Source: Candidatus Pedobacter colombiensis (GTDB lineage Bacteria > Bacteroidota > Bacteroidia > Sphingobacteriales > Sphingobacteriaceae). Taken from it: a DNA stretch of 64,000 nucleotides. Made by a program: the position numbers and the translations under genes. The notes beneath the pieces were generated by a model, which searched no databases, was not told the origin of the DNA, and worked only from the letters and a program-made list of their open reading frames with translations. The DNA is taken from positions 2,108,001 through 2,172,000 of the forward strand of contig CP119313.1 in assembly GCA_029202485.1 (NCBI GenBank), given 5' to 3'. Shown here piece after piece: positions 43,115-52,342 of this stretch (positions are counted from its first letter, which is position 1; each line of letters begins with the position of its first letter).

Positions 43115-45067
43115 ATGAAAAAGCTAATGTTCGGCGATAAAACGTATTCGCGTTGGTTGATTTTGATGATTGATCAAGTTATTATATCCTGGACACTTTT
43201 TATGTCTTTCTTGTTAATTAATAAGTTTGAATATCGACAGCTGTTTTATTCAAATACCTTTATTTATATAGCGCTATATAGCTTAATTTCTGTTTGTGTA
43301 TTCATGAGAATGCGCATACATACAGGTATCATTAGATATTCCAATACTCTGGATATTATTCGAATATTTATGGCAGTATTGTTAACTAATTTTGCCTTTA
43401 CCATCATCTGCAATGTATGCTTAGCGTTAGGCTTCGAGATACCGTCTAAATCGGTTCCCGAGGTATTGATTATGAACTTTTTTGTATCATCATCGCTCTT
43501 AATTATTTTAAGAGTTCTTGTAAAAAGCTTATTTGTTTATATAAGCGCCCTGGAGCCTACAGATAAGAAAGAGAATATTTTAATATATGGCTCGGGTAGT
43601 GATTCAATTTTAGTAAAAAAAGCTTTAGAAGGTAGTCAGGGCAATGCATTAAATGTAATCGCTTTTGTGGATGATAAGGAAGACAAGCTAAACAAGCAAA
43701 TCGAACAAAAAAAAGTGTATCATTCTAATTCAATAGAAACCTTACGAGATAAGTTCAATATCAGTAAAGTACTTTTTGTAAGTGATGATTTAAACATAAA
43801 TGGCAAAAAAAGTACTTTAGATAAATGCATTGAATTAGGTATTAAAGTGGTTACTGTACCACAATCTAATAAATGGTTGTATGGCAAATTAACGGCAAAT
43901 CAAATTAAAGATTTAAAAATAGAAGATTTATTAGAAAGAGAGCCCATTGTACTTACTACAAATAATATTTTGAGGGAAATAGGGGGAAAACGGATTTTAA
44001 TTACTGGGGCGGCAGGTTCAATAGGATCGGAAATCGTCCGTCAAATTGTAAACTTTAATCCGGAGTTTGTTGTTCTGTGTGATCAGGCCGAAACCCCTCT
44101 GCACGATTTGCAGTTAGAGATTGAAGACAATTTTTCTCATGCAAAAACACATATAGTGATGGCTAACATTCAGAACAAGTGCCGAATGAAAGCTATTTTT
44201 GATGAATATCACCCCCAAATCATTTTTCATGCAGCGGCATATAAACATGTGCCAATGATGGAGAACAACCCTTCAGAAGCCATATTGACCAATGTATTTG
44301 GAACAAAAAACATATCAGATTTAGCTATAGAGTCAGGTGTAGAAAAGTTTATAATGGTTTCTACAGATAAAGCCGTACGGCCCACAAATATAATGGGTGC
44401 ATCTAAACGTCTGGCCGAAATGTACATTCAATCATTAAACAATGAAAAGACTTTAACCATATCCAGTGATAAAGTAGATTCAATAGATAACAAAGTGGAA
44501 TGCAAGACTAAATTTATTACCACCAGATTTGGCAATGTATTAGGCTCTAATGGCTCGGTAATACCTCGATTTAAAGCACAAATAGAGCGGGGTGGACCTA
44601 TTACAGTTACACATCCAGAAATAACAAGATATTTTATGACTATTCCTGAATCAGTGCAATTGGTATTACAAGCCGGAGCCATGGGAAATGGGGGAGAGAT
44701 CTATATCTTTGACATGGGGGAACCCGTTAAAATAGTTGATTTAGCAAGAAATATGATCAAACTAGCGGGCTTGTGTCCTGAGAAGGATATTAAGATTATG
44801 TTTACAGGATTAAGGCCTGGAGAGAAGTTGTACGAAGAATTACTACTTGTTGAAGAACAAACAATCGCTACTTATCACCCAAAAATTAAAATATCCAAAA
44901 CAATTAGTCATAGCATTCGTTATGTTCAGGAAGTAATTGATGAATTGCTATCTCTTAATAACCTAAACAACGATTATGCTATGGTTAAGAAGATGAAAGA
45001 AATAATACCCGATTATAAAAGTAAGAACTCGAGATATGAAGAAATAGACTATTACCTCATCAATTAA
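43115..45067 (+). CDS. CapD/WbpM-type nucleotide-sugar 4,6-dehydratase, membrane-bound
   Basis: Protein of 650 residues with four N-terminal membrane segments (about 12-140), a CoA/NAD-binding-like domain (about 150-275) and a C-terminal SDR domain with RILITGAAGSIGSEIVRQI. The catalytic region reads STDKAVRPTNIMGASK, where Met replaces the usual Tyr of YxxxK, as in WbpM. WbpM-like proteins convert UDP-GlcNAc to the 4-keto-6-deoxy sugar for aminotransferases. Two DegT genes in this locus could use the product. Confidence 0.92.
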   Translation: MKKLMFGDKTYSRWLILMIDQVIISWTLFMSFLLINKFEYRQLFYSNTFIYIALYSLISVCVFMRMRIHTGIIRYSNTLDIIRIFMAVLLTNFAFTIICNVCLALGFEIPSKSVPEVLIMNFFVSSSLLIILRVLVKSLFVYISALEPTDKKENILIYGSGSDSILVKKALEGSQGNALNVIAFVDDKEDKLNKQIEQKKVYHSNSIETLRDKFNISKVLFVSDDLNINGKKSTLDKCIELGIKVVTVPQSNKWLYGKLTANQIKDLKIEDLLEREPIVLTTNNILREIGGKRILITGAAGSIGSEIVRQIVNFNPEFVVLCDQAETPLHDLQLEIEDNFSHAKTHIVMANIQNKCRMKAIFDEYHPQIIFHAAAYKHVPMMENNPSEAILTNVFGTKNISDLAIESGVEKFIMVSTDKAVRPTNIMGASKRLAEMYIQSLNNEKTLTISSDKVDSIDNKVECKTKFITTRFGNVLGSNGSVIPRFKAQIERGGPITVTHPEITRYFMTIPESVQLVLQAGAMGNGGEIYIFDMGEPVKIVDLARNMIKLAGLCPEKDIKIMFTGLRPGEKLYEELLLVEEQTIATYHPKIKISKTISHSIRYVQEVIDELLSLNNLNNDYAMVKKMKEIIPDYKSKNSRYEEIDYYLIN

Positions 45068-45130
45068 CTCAAAAGATTCATCCCAGTAAATTCTAATATC
45101 GTCAATTTATGAACTAAATTAATTTTTGTT

Positions 45131-45487
45131 ATGGATTTAAATGTAGGTAAAGTAATTGAGCGTGTTGTTAGGAGAGATCATATGGGGATAAGTGCGCTAT
45201 CAAGAAAATTACATGTGAGTAGAAGAACCATATACAATTGGTTCGATCAGGAATCTTTAAGTTTTGAGATTATCTGTAAGATTGGAAATGCCATTAAGTA
45301 TGACTTTTCAAAGGAATTTCCGGATGATTTTGCTCGTGTTGACAACGAAATAACAAGCAATATGAATCATTTTAAGAATGGAGAGGACAATTCGACTGAA
45401 TCATTCCCAGTCAATTACTGGATGAACAAGTATATCAAACTACTCGAAAAATACAATGAACTATTGAGCCATAAATTTCCTATTTGA
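45131..45487 (+). CDS. Small HTH DNA-binding protein, paralogue of 20643-21092
   Basis: Protein of 118 residues. Helix-turn-helix in GISALSRKLHVSRRTIYNWFD, then YDFSKEFPDDFA and the C-terminal motif YWMNKYIKLLEKYNELLS shared with the protein at the left border. The C-terminal motif suggests a dimerising helix. It is the last gene of the forward half, before the 31-bp terminator. Confidence 0.75.
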   Translation: MDLNVGKVIERVVRRDHMGISALSRKLHVSRRTIYNWFDQESLSFEIICKIGNAIKYDFSKEFPDDFARVDNEITSNMNHFKNGEDNSTESFPVNYWMNKYIKLLEKYNELLSHKFPI

Positions 45488-45620
45488 TTTACAGAGCGCA
45501 CTTTTTGCCTTACACAACACAAAAAAAGGGATGTATCATGCATGACCCCCTAAATTCTAAGACACCGCTAAGTTGAAAATCCAGGTTATATTATTATCTT
45601 TCCAACCTTAACGACGTAGC

Positions 45621-45696
45621 AAAATATACACAAAAAAAGCTTTAAGGCCAGCCCAATTGAAGGGACTGGCCTTAAAGCTTTTTTTGTGTATATTTT
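45621..45696. terminator. Perfect 31-bp bidirectional terminator between the two capsule halves
   Basis: 45621-45651 is exactly complementary to 45666-45696 with a 14-nt loop. Poly-A on the left arm and poly-T on the right arm make it work in both directions. It lies 134 bp after the HTH stop and 11 bp before the DegT stop. Confidence 0.95.
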
Positions 45697-45706
45697 TATG
45701 TCAAAG

Positions 45707-46954
45707 TTATTCAACGTGTGCTAATTGCTGCAGTTTGCTGTTTTTAAGTTGCAATTGTACTGCGCTGATCACGGCATCAATAACATAATCGGTATCCTCA
45801 TTTGTTAAATTAGGATAAATAGGTAATGAGATCTCGCAAGCATATTGCTTATAGCTGTTTGGATAGTCCGAAATATTGTAGCCTGTCTGCTTAAAGTAAG
45901 TCAACATGGGCATAGGGATAAAATGAACATTTACAATGACCCCATGTGTAACGATCTCTTCAATAATTTGATCTCTTTGTGCTTCCGTAATATTCTTTAT
46001 ACGTAACGGAAAAATATGATAGGAACTCTCTCTGGTAAAATCTTCCAGCGATGGTGGAATAAACCAACTATAGCTGCTAAAAACATCGCAATATTTTGAG
46101 GCAATGGTTTTACGTGCAGGTAATAAAACACTTTTGTATTGTTTTAGCTGGGCCAAACCTATTGCTGCACAAATATCTGGCATATTGATTTTTAACCCTT
46201 CATATAAAATATCGTACTTCCAGTTCCCACCTTTCGATTTGGTATAAGCGTCTTTATTCTGGCCATTCAATGAGAATATCTTTAAGAAATTATACTCTTC
46301 TTCACAATCAAAATTACCAGGTAAATTCAGGCATATGCAGCCGCCTTCTGCCGTAGTAATATTTTTTACGGCGTGGAAAGAGAATATTGTAATATCACTA
46401 CATATTGCTGCAGAATGCCCCATGTACGTTGCGCCAATGGAATGGGCCGCATCTGAAATTAAAAGTATTCGACCTAATTTTCTTTGTTTTTCTGATTCGG
46501 GAACAAATAAACTTCTAACTCTGGGGCTTTTAAGCAAAGCTTTGATCATATTGTAATCACATGGCCAACCAGCAATATCAACAGCAATTACTGCCTTTGT
46601 TTTTGAGGTAATTGCCTGTTTTATGCGCTGCGGATCTATAGTTAGATCATCCGATATATCTACCATTACTGGAGTGGCACCACAATGCAATACACATAAA
46701 GCAGTAGCACAGTAAGAATAGGCAGGTATAATAACTTCATCACCTTCCTTTACCCCAAACCATTTTAACATCATGATTGCTCCAGAAGTCCATGAGTTTA
46801 CACAGACCACAGATTTAGACGTTGTTAAACGAGCAATCTCCTTCTCTAACTCTTTTACCTTCGGTCCAGAAGTAATCCAACCGGATTTTAGTGTGTCCAT
46901 TACCTCATTAATTACATTTTGGTCAATAAACGGTGGTGAAAATGAAATGTTCAT
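45707..46954 (-). CDS. DegT/DnrJ/EryC1 aminotransferase A
   Basis: About 415 residues from the ATG at 46954. A longer frame starting at 47044 would overlap the preceding glycosyltransferase gene and has no family match. PLP enzyme of sugar amination: WITSGPKVKELE, NSWTSGAIMML, the Asp in SDAAHSIGATYMG, and the Schiff-base Lys in FSFHAVKNITTAEGGCICL. Acts on a 4-keto sugar nucleotide, probably from the CapD/WbpM-type dehydratase. Confidence 0.92.
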   Translation of the reverse strand: MNISFSPPFIDQNVINEVMDTLKSGWITSGPKVKELEKEIARLTTSKSVVCVNSWTSGAIMMLKWFGVKEGDEVIIPAYSYCATALCVLHCGATPVMVDISDDLTIDPQRIKQAITSKTKAVIAVDIAGWPCDYNMIKALLKSPRVRSLFVPESEKQRKLGRILLISDAAHSIGATYMGHSAAICSDITIFSFHAVKNITTAEGGCICLNLPGNFDCEEEYNFLKIFSLNGQNKDAYTKSKGGNWKYDILYEGLKINMPDICAAIGLAQLKQYKSVLLPARKTIASKYCDVFSSYSWFIPPSLEDFTRESSYHIFPLRIKNITEAQRDQIIEEIVTHGVIVNVHFIPMPMLTYFKQTGYNISDYPNSYKQYACEISLPIYPNLTNEDTDYVIDAVISAVQLQLKNSKLQQLAHVE

Positions 46955-47013
46955 ATTCTTATATTTAAAAGTAAATACAATTTTAAGATGCCAGAATTGT
47001 TGTTGGGATGCTT

Positions 47014-48114
47014 TTATGTGCTTTGTAAGACTAGCTTTTCCCATTTTCCAGAAGTGTTCTTCGCAGAATTGGCATAATTAATCAGTTTTGCGTTATTGGC
47101 TATTCTTGCTTTAAGTGTCGAATCTTCTAACGCGCGATTTATCGCTTCAGCTAAATGAGTAGGGCTATTTGCTTTAACAAGCAATCCATTTTTTTCATGC
47201 TCAATAATATCTGATGGCCCAAATTCACAGTCAGTAGCTACACAGGCACAGCCTAAACTCATGGCTTCGACCAATACATTAGGGTAGCCTTCAATCCTTG
47301 AAGAAAGTACAAACAATTGAGCTTGTTTATAATAATCCTGTAAGTTTGATTTAAAGCCTATTAATTTTACCCGGTGCGCTAAGTTCAAATCTTGGATCTG
47401 ATCTTCAAGTTTTTTACGATCACAACCTTCTCCGGATATTAGTAGATCAACATCCTCACGTTGCACACTTTTGAATGCAGTAATAAGTAGGTCAAATCCC
47501 TTAAATTCGTCTAACCTACCAACTGCAAGGATGAATTTTCTTTTGTGTACATCTATAGCTTCTGAGGAGGTAAATTGATTTATAGGATTATTGATGACCT
47601 CAAAATTCTTTAGGTTTCTAAATGATTTGTTCTTTCTGAAACAGGGAATCATACCCTTTGAAGGTACAACAATCATTTTTGCTTTATTATAGATATGATA
47701 GGACAACCATCTAAGAGCGTAATTAAATTTATTTACCGTATCATCTGGTGTTGTTCGTTCTGAAACTATATACGGTATACCGAGGATGTTACAAGTAATA
47801 CCTGTCCATAAATTAGCAGTGGTCATAAATGATATGATCATTTTCGGCCTGTATCTTACTAGTAAAGTAAGCAGTTTAAAGAAGGTTAAACCGCTGTACC
47901 ATATCCTAAATAGGAAGTTTGATTTCCGTTCTGTATCTACTAATGTATAAACTTTTATTTCCGGTGCGAGATAGTAGGCAGGAGTAGTATGATTCAGACA
48001 AATTATGCTTACGTCAAAGCTGCGGTTATTAAAATAGTTGCATAAATTGGAAATTACCCTTTCTGCACCGCCGCCATTAAGTGTATTAATTATAAAGAAT
48101 AATTTTTTGCGCAT
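47014..48114 (-). CDS. Family 4 glycosyltransferase
   Basis: GT-B enzyme of 366 residues. LNGGGAERVISNLCNYF at the N-terminus, VINNPI at the domain junction, LAVGRLDEFKGFDLL and LSSRIEGYPNVLVEAMSLGCACV are the GT4 motifs. It lies 28 bp after the DegT B gene on the same strand. Confidence 0.92.
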   Translation of the reverse strand: MRKKLFFIINTLNGGGAERVISNLCNYFNNRSFDVSIICLNHTTPAYYLAPEIKVYTLVDTERKSNFLFRIWYSGLTFFKLLTLLVRYRPKMIISFMTTANLWTGITCNILGIPYIVSERTTPDDTVNKFNYALRWLSYHIYNKAKMIVVPSKGMIPCFRKNKSFRNLKNFEVINNPINQFTSSEAIDVHKRKFILAVGRLDEFKGFDLLITAFKSVQREDVDLLISGEGCDRKKLEDQIQDLNLAHRVKLIGFKSNLQDYYKQAQLFVLSSRIEGYPNVLVEAMSLGCACVATDCEFGPSDIIEHEKNGLLVKANSPTHLAEAINRALEDSTLKARIANNAKLINYANSAKNTSGKWEKLVLQST

Positions 48115-48142
48115 GGGTTCTCATGATATATGGTAAGTCCGC

Positions 48143-49315
48143 TTACTTAGGGATATAAGAGTGACCGTTATTTACTGTTGCAAGCTTATTGGCTATTAGC
48201 CTATCAAAATTACCTATAACCTTAGGTTTTACTTTCTGGTTGTTTTGCACCCTTAGTATAATACGGCAAATTAAATCCAGATCTGAAACAGTTAAGGTGT
48301 GATAAAGTGGCAGACAAACTATCCTTCTTGATACGTCATTGCATATAGGCATAACTGAATTCTCTACATATGGTAATGTAGAAAGTGAAGGGTAGAAGTA
48401 CCTTCTGCAATATATCTTATTTAGTTCCAGCTCCGTCAGGCATTTCAACATAAGTTCTTCAGAGTCAAACAGAACCGGAAAGTAAGCATAATTGTAATCC
48501 TTACTTGTGTTTAATTTTGGGAATTTTGCTTTTAAATCCTTTAGCTTGTCGAAATAATGCAATGACAGACTTTTTCTTTTCTCTAATATTTCATCTACAG
48601 ATTCCAGGTTGCATAAGCCCATTGCTGCATGGAATTCGCAGTTTTTTCCATTAACACCAAGACCAGAATAGGTTTCAGGTCCACTGTGTCCAAAATTGCG
48701 CATACTTGCCATTTCCTTTAATAAATTCGGGTCCTTGGTAAATACTGCACCGCCTTCAATAGTATGAAATAATTTGGTTGCATGAAAGCTCGTTGTACTG
48801 ATATCCCCATATTCAAAAATCGATTTATTTTTATAGGAGGTACCAAAACAATGCGCACCATCATAAATTACTTTTAATCCGTGTTTTTCGGCTATTTCCT
48901 GGATCATATCTATATCGCATGGATTTCCATAAACATGCGTAGCAAGTATAGCAGAAGTACGCGGGGTAATAGCCGCTTCAATTTTTGAAGGATCAATGTT
49001 AAATGTTTCATTGTCTATGTCAACATACACAGGCTTACAACCTTCCCAAACAATACTACTTGTAGTCGCGACATAAGAAAATGGAGTGGTGATGATTTCG
49101 CCCGTAAGTTGTAAAGCTTTAATGGCCAATTGCAATGCAAAAGTGCCATTACAAACATATAGTAAATGTTTTATATCTAAGTATTCCTTAAGTTTTAACT
49201 CAAAGTCATTTAACAATGGACCATTGTTTGTGAGCCATTGTCGCTCCCAAATACTATTAATATACGCTCTAAAATCCTCTTCCTTAGGAAGAAATGGTTT
49301 GGTTACAGGAATCAT
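48143..49315 (-). CDS. DegT/DnrJ/EryC1 aminotransferase B (4-amino-4,6-dideoxy-sugar type)
   Basis: Sugar aminotransferase of 390 residues. RQWLTNNGPLLNDFE, YVCNGTFALQLAIKAL, the Asp in VIYDGAHCFGTSY and the PLP Lys in SFHATKLFHTIEGGAVF are visible. The pattern resembles VioA/FdtB-type enzymes acting on dTDP- or UDP-4-keto-6-deoxy sugars. A C-terminal tail of about 20 residues is extra. It directly follows upxY (46 bp). Confidence 0.92.
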   Translation of the reverse strand: MIPVTKPFLPKEEDFRAYINSIWERQWLTNNGPLLNDFELKLKEYLDIKHLLYVCNGTFALQLAIKALQLTGEIITTPFSYVATTSSIVWEGCKPVYVDIDNETFNIDPSKIEAAITPRTSAILATHVYGNPCDIDMIQEIAEKHGLKVIYDGAHCFGTSYKNKSIFEYGDISTTSFHATKLFHTIEGGAVFTKDPNLLKEMASMRNFGHSGPETYSGLGVNGKNCEFHAAMGLCNLESVDEILEKRKSLSLHYFDKLKDLKAKFPKLNTSKDYNYAYFPVLFDSEELMLKCLTELELNKIYCRRYFYPSLSTLPYVENSVMPICNDVSRRIVCLPLYHTLTVSDLDLICRIILRVQNNQKVKPKVIGNFDRLIANKLATVNNGHSYIPK

Positions 49316-49361
49316 TTGTTTAAGATTAAATGTTTAAAATCTGTTAGGGACGTAAGCTGAG

Positions 49362-49895
49362 CTATATTGCCATATTCAACATTACGTCAGCAAGGGGGAC
49401 GTTTGATACCAGCGCACAATTCAGATGATCAAAAACCATTAAAACAGTTTTACCATGTACTTTGATAACCGTTCCTTCCTGATTGTAAAAAATGCCGCTT
49501 TTAATACGGATGCGGTCGCCATGATTTATTTCTTGCGAATTGATGATCTCATAATCAGAATGTGTGTTTATAAGATTTTCAATTCTCTCTATAACACTAT
49601 CTCTAATTACAGCTGGTTTTCCCATATAATAGATGAAATTCAGGACCCCTAAAGTCTGCCTCACTTTATACTCCTCACGTTCACTAACCCACACAAACAC
49701 ATACCCACTAAAGAGGGGCAAATCAACAATTTTCTTTCTATCTGCCCATTGATTGGTCACCTGTTTAATCGGGCAGTAAGATTTTATATCTTGTTCTTTT
49801 AATAACTTGTCTACCTTTTTTTCCCATCTCGGACGGGTGTAAACAACTAACCAGCGTCTGGTCCATGGGTGTCTGGAGCCGAATTGATTTTCCAT
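49362..49895 (-). CDS. UpxY/RfaH-type NusG-paralogue antiterminator
   Basis: Protein of 177 residues with an N-terminal NGN domain (WLVVYTRPRWEKKVDKLL, the CPIKQ stretch, PLFSGYVFVWV) and a C-terminal KOW domain (about 120-177, GDRIRIKSGIFYNQEGTVIKVHGK). UpxY proteins of Bacteroides let RNA polymerase pass leader pauses and terminators of their own capsule locus. No UpxZ partner is seen. Its leader holds a copy of the 22-nt element also found before the forward operon. Confidence 0.92.
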   Translation of the reverse strand: MENQFGSRHPWTRRWLVVYTRPRWEKKVDKLLKEQDIKSYCPIKQVTNQWADRKKIVDLPLFSGYVFVWVSEREEYKVRQTLGVLNFIYYMGKPAVIRDSVIERIENLINTHSDYEIINSQEINHGDRIRIKSGIFYNQEGTVIKVHGKTVLMVFDHLNCALVSNVPLADVMLNMAI

Positions 49896-49947
49896 ATAAG
49901 AATTTTTAGATTACAAAGGCTATTGTAAGAAATTGTCCAACATGCAC

Positions 49948-49969
49948 AGCTTCGCTACATCACTTACAT
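49948..49969 (-). promoter_or_regulatory. ops-like 22-nt leader element upstream of upxY
   Basis: Reads on the minus strand as TGATGTAGCGAAGCT at its 3' end, 53 bases before the ATG, with one base different from the copy at 21464-21485. It suggests that the antiterminator gene is under the same leader control as the forward capsule operon. Confidence 0.7.
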
Positions 49970-50007
49970 GACAGTTTTATTCACAAATTAATAAGGGACG
50001 ATTTTTG

Positions 50008-52317
50008 TTAATTCTTTGATATTTCCAGGCTTAGGCCGTATCCATATCCACCATATCCATAGGTTGTATTATTATTAATTTTTGCATCATTAAAAACTAC
50101 CATTGGGTTATTTAGTTTTTTATAATAGAGGATATCTTTCAATATATTAAGTTGCAATTTATCAGTGTAATTATAGCGTACAAGATATATACTCAAATCT
50201 GTGTATTTAGATAAGCTAAACGCATCCGCAACCTGTCCAACAGGAGCAGTGTCAATAATCACATAATCAAATCTTTCCTTCAATTCTTCCAACATTTGTC
50301 CAATTTTGGGATGCATCATCAATTCGGCAGGGTTTCCAGGTACAGGGCCGCAGTCAATTAGCAACAAATTATGGTATTTTCTGGAGTTTAAAAGGAGTTC
50401 ATCAATGGTGATGTCATCTCTTAATAAATAATCTGTAATGCCAATCTTTGAACTCAAATGCATTTTTTGAAGTAATTGTGGCTCCCGCATATCAAACTCG
50501 AGCAAAACAACTTTTTTGTTTACCGATGCTAAAGTCATACCCAGATTAATAGAGAAAAAGGTCTTTCCTTCTGACTTCATGCAGGAGGTGACCAATATAA
50601 CCTGATCAGGTAGCCCAGAGTTCATAAAATGCAGGTTGCTTCTTATGTATCTAAACAATTCTGACATTGTAGACCTGCTATTTTGTTCAATTACCACTGG
50701 TTCATGCTTTTCAAGATGGTTTAATACCCCTAAAACGGGCACTCCTGTAATCAATTCGATATCTTTTACATCTACGATCTTATTATTCATGGTCGACCGA
50801 CCATAAATTACAATTCCTGGTATAAAGCAGCCTAAAATACCAGCTATAAGGTAGATTAATTGAGTTTTGGGTGATACAGGTGCGCTGTTATAAGCTGGTT
50901 TATCAACTATTTGAGAAGTTGGTGCAGTTCCTGAAAGTAAAAGGGTTGTTTCTTCTCTTTTTTGTAGTAGATAATTGTATAAATTCGCTTTTACACTTTG
51001 TTCCCTACTTCTTTCTTGTATTCCCCGCTCTACTTTAGGCACCAAATGAGTTTTATAATTTAAATTAGAAGTCGTTGCCTGCAAATTGTTCCTTTCAAGT
51101 GTTAAGGCGCTTTTTATATTTTGAAGATTTTCGCGAATATTTGATTTTAAACTGATGAGTTGAGCTGTCAGGTTCTCTACCAGTGGATTAGCTTCTTCAG
51201 AAGTGCGTAACATGCGACTCCTTTCCTGTTGTATTGCATTATACTTACTGGTTAATTCGTTTAAAGTGGAGTTGTTTATGGTCAATGAGCTGGGAACCAG
51301 ATTTAGACTATTGTTATTGAGATATTTTTCAAGAGATGCCAGGACATTAAGTTGTACGTTTGCCGAAGAAAGCAATTGATGATATTCACTTGATTTTGCA
51401 ATGTTTGTTTGCGCATCCATGTTTAAATCTGTGATCAAATTGTTTTGTTTGTAGTTCTCTACATCCTGTTCAACGTTAGTTAAATCGTTGTTTAGGTATT
51501 TCAATCTTTTATCTATGAAATTGACTGTGTTTATTGCTGTAGCATTTTTTTTAATTAGATTTTCCTTATTGTAGGTGTCGATAAGGTAAGTGAGTATGTC
51601 TATACCTCTTTGGGGTACATTATCATTAAGACTTATTATAATTGTACTCGCATCTTTTTCAATGGCCGCAATTTTTAAACCACCTAAGCTATACGATTCT
51701 GCCATTAGGTCCAAATTTTTAAACTTCACAGTAATAGGCTTAGCATTTTTTTTAATGGCAGGTCCTTTACTGACAACTATTTTATAACCTGGCTTCTGAA
51801 TTAGCACTTCATATGGCATTGTAAATTTTTGGCCTTTATCTGTTAAAATAAATTGATGGTCATTTAACGGACTTATTTCTAATGAATTTTTATAGCCCGT
51901 AGCATTCACTTCAATCACCTTAACTTTAATAGGCAAGTTATTACCGTATAATTCTTTGTCCCTCAGGGTGCCTTTTTGGAAATAGGCTACATCCAGAGAA
52001 AGTGCTTTTATCGTTTCATAAATAAGCTCTCTGGACCGTAAGGCTTCCATTTCATTGTATGCCTTTTTATCTGTTTTAAACATGTTAAGATCACTAAATG
52101 CAGTCCCTTTTTGAACACCATCACTATTTCTATCGTCCTGTACATATAAAGTACTGCTTACTTTATATTGAGGCGTTGTAGTTTGCAGGTACAAAAAGGC
52201 CCCTAACAAGCACAGCGCTATACATAGTAAGAAGATATACCATTTTTTTATAAAAATCTGTAAAATGGCCTTATAACTTTCTACTGTTTCCGTATTCTGA
52301 TAGGCTGAAGAGTTCAT
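50008..52317 (-). CDS. Wzc-like polysaccharide co-polymerase / tyrosine autokinase
   Basis: About 769 residues from the ATG at 52317; a TTG 7 codons earlier is possible. The Wzz-type domain has two membrane segments (about 27-47 and 478-502) around a long coiled-coil periplasmic part. A cytoplasmic BY-kinase follows with Walker A TSCMKSEGKTFF, Walker A' VVLLEFDMREP and Walker B YVIIDTAPVG. The tail TTYGYGGYGYG carries the autophosphorylated tyrosines. It controls chain length and export with the Wza-like protein 25 bp upstream. Confidence 0.93.
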   Translation of the reverse strand: MNSSAYQNTETVESYKAILQIFIKKWYIFLLCIALCLLGAFLYLQTTTPQYKVSSTLYVQDDRNSDGVQKGTAFSDLNMFKTDKKAYNEMEALRSRELIYETIKALSLDVAYFQKGTLRDKELYGNNLPIKVKVIEVNATGYKNSLEISPLNDHQFILTDKGQKFTMPYEVLIQKPGYKIVVSKGPAIKKNAKPITVKFKNLDLMAESYSLGGLKIAAIEKDASTIIISLNDNVPQRGIDILTYLIDTYNKENLIKKNATAINTVNFIDKRLKYLNNDLTNVEQDVENYKQNNLITDLNMDAQTNIAKSSEYHQLLSSANVQLNVLASLEKYLNNNSLNLVPSSLTINNSTLNELTSKYNAIQQERSRMLRTSEEANPLVENLTAQLISLKSNIRENLQNIKSALTLERNNLQATTSNLNYKTHLVPKVERGIQERSREQSVKANLYNYLLQKREETTLLLSGTAPTSQIVDKPAYNSAPVSPKTQLIYLIAGILGCFIPGIVIYGRSTMNNKIVDVKDIELITGVPVLGVLNHLEKHEPVVIEQNSRSTMSELFRYIRSNLHFMNSGLPDQVILVTSCMKSEGKTFFSINLGMTLASVNKKVVLLEFDMREPQLLQKMHLSSKIGITDYLLRDDITIDELLLNSRKYHNLLLIDCGPVPGNPAELMMHPKIGQMLEELKERFDYVIIDTAPVGQVADAFSLSKYTDLSIYLVRYNYTDKLQLNILKDILYYKKLNNPMVVFNDAKINNNTTYGYGGYGYGLSLEISKN

Positions 52318-52342
52318 GTGTTTGCAATTAAAATTCAACGTA

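Noticed and set aside
45610..45622. ACGACGTAGCAAA as a third copy of the leader element
   Set aside because: Only the short GTAGC core matches, and it is in a region with no leader to a downstream gene on that strand.
46955..47044. Thirty extra codons at the front of DegT aminotransferase A
   Set aside because: They overlap the end of the preceding glycosyltransferase gene and match nothing in the family; the ATG at 46954 fits the conserved N-terminus.
49896..50007. UpxZ-like inhibitor gene beside upxY
   Set aside because: The gap is only 112 bp, holds the leader element and has no open frame; no UpxZ-like protein is seen elsewhere in the locus.
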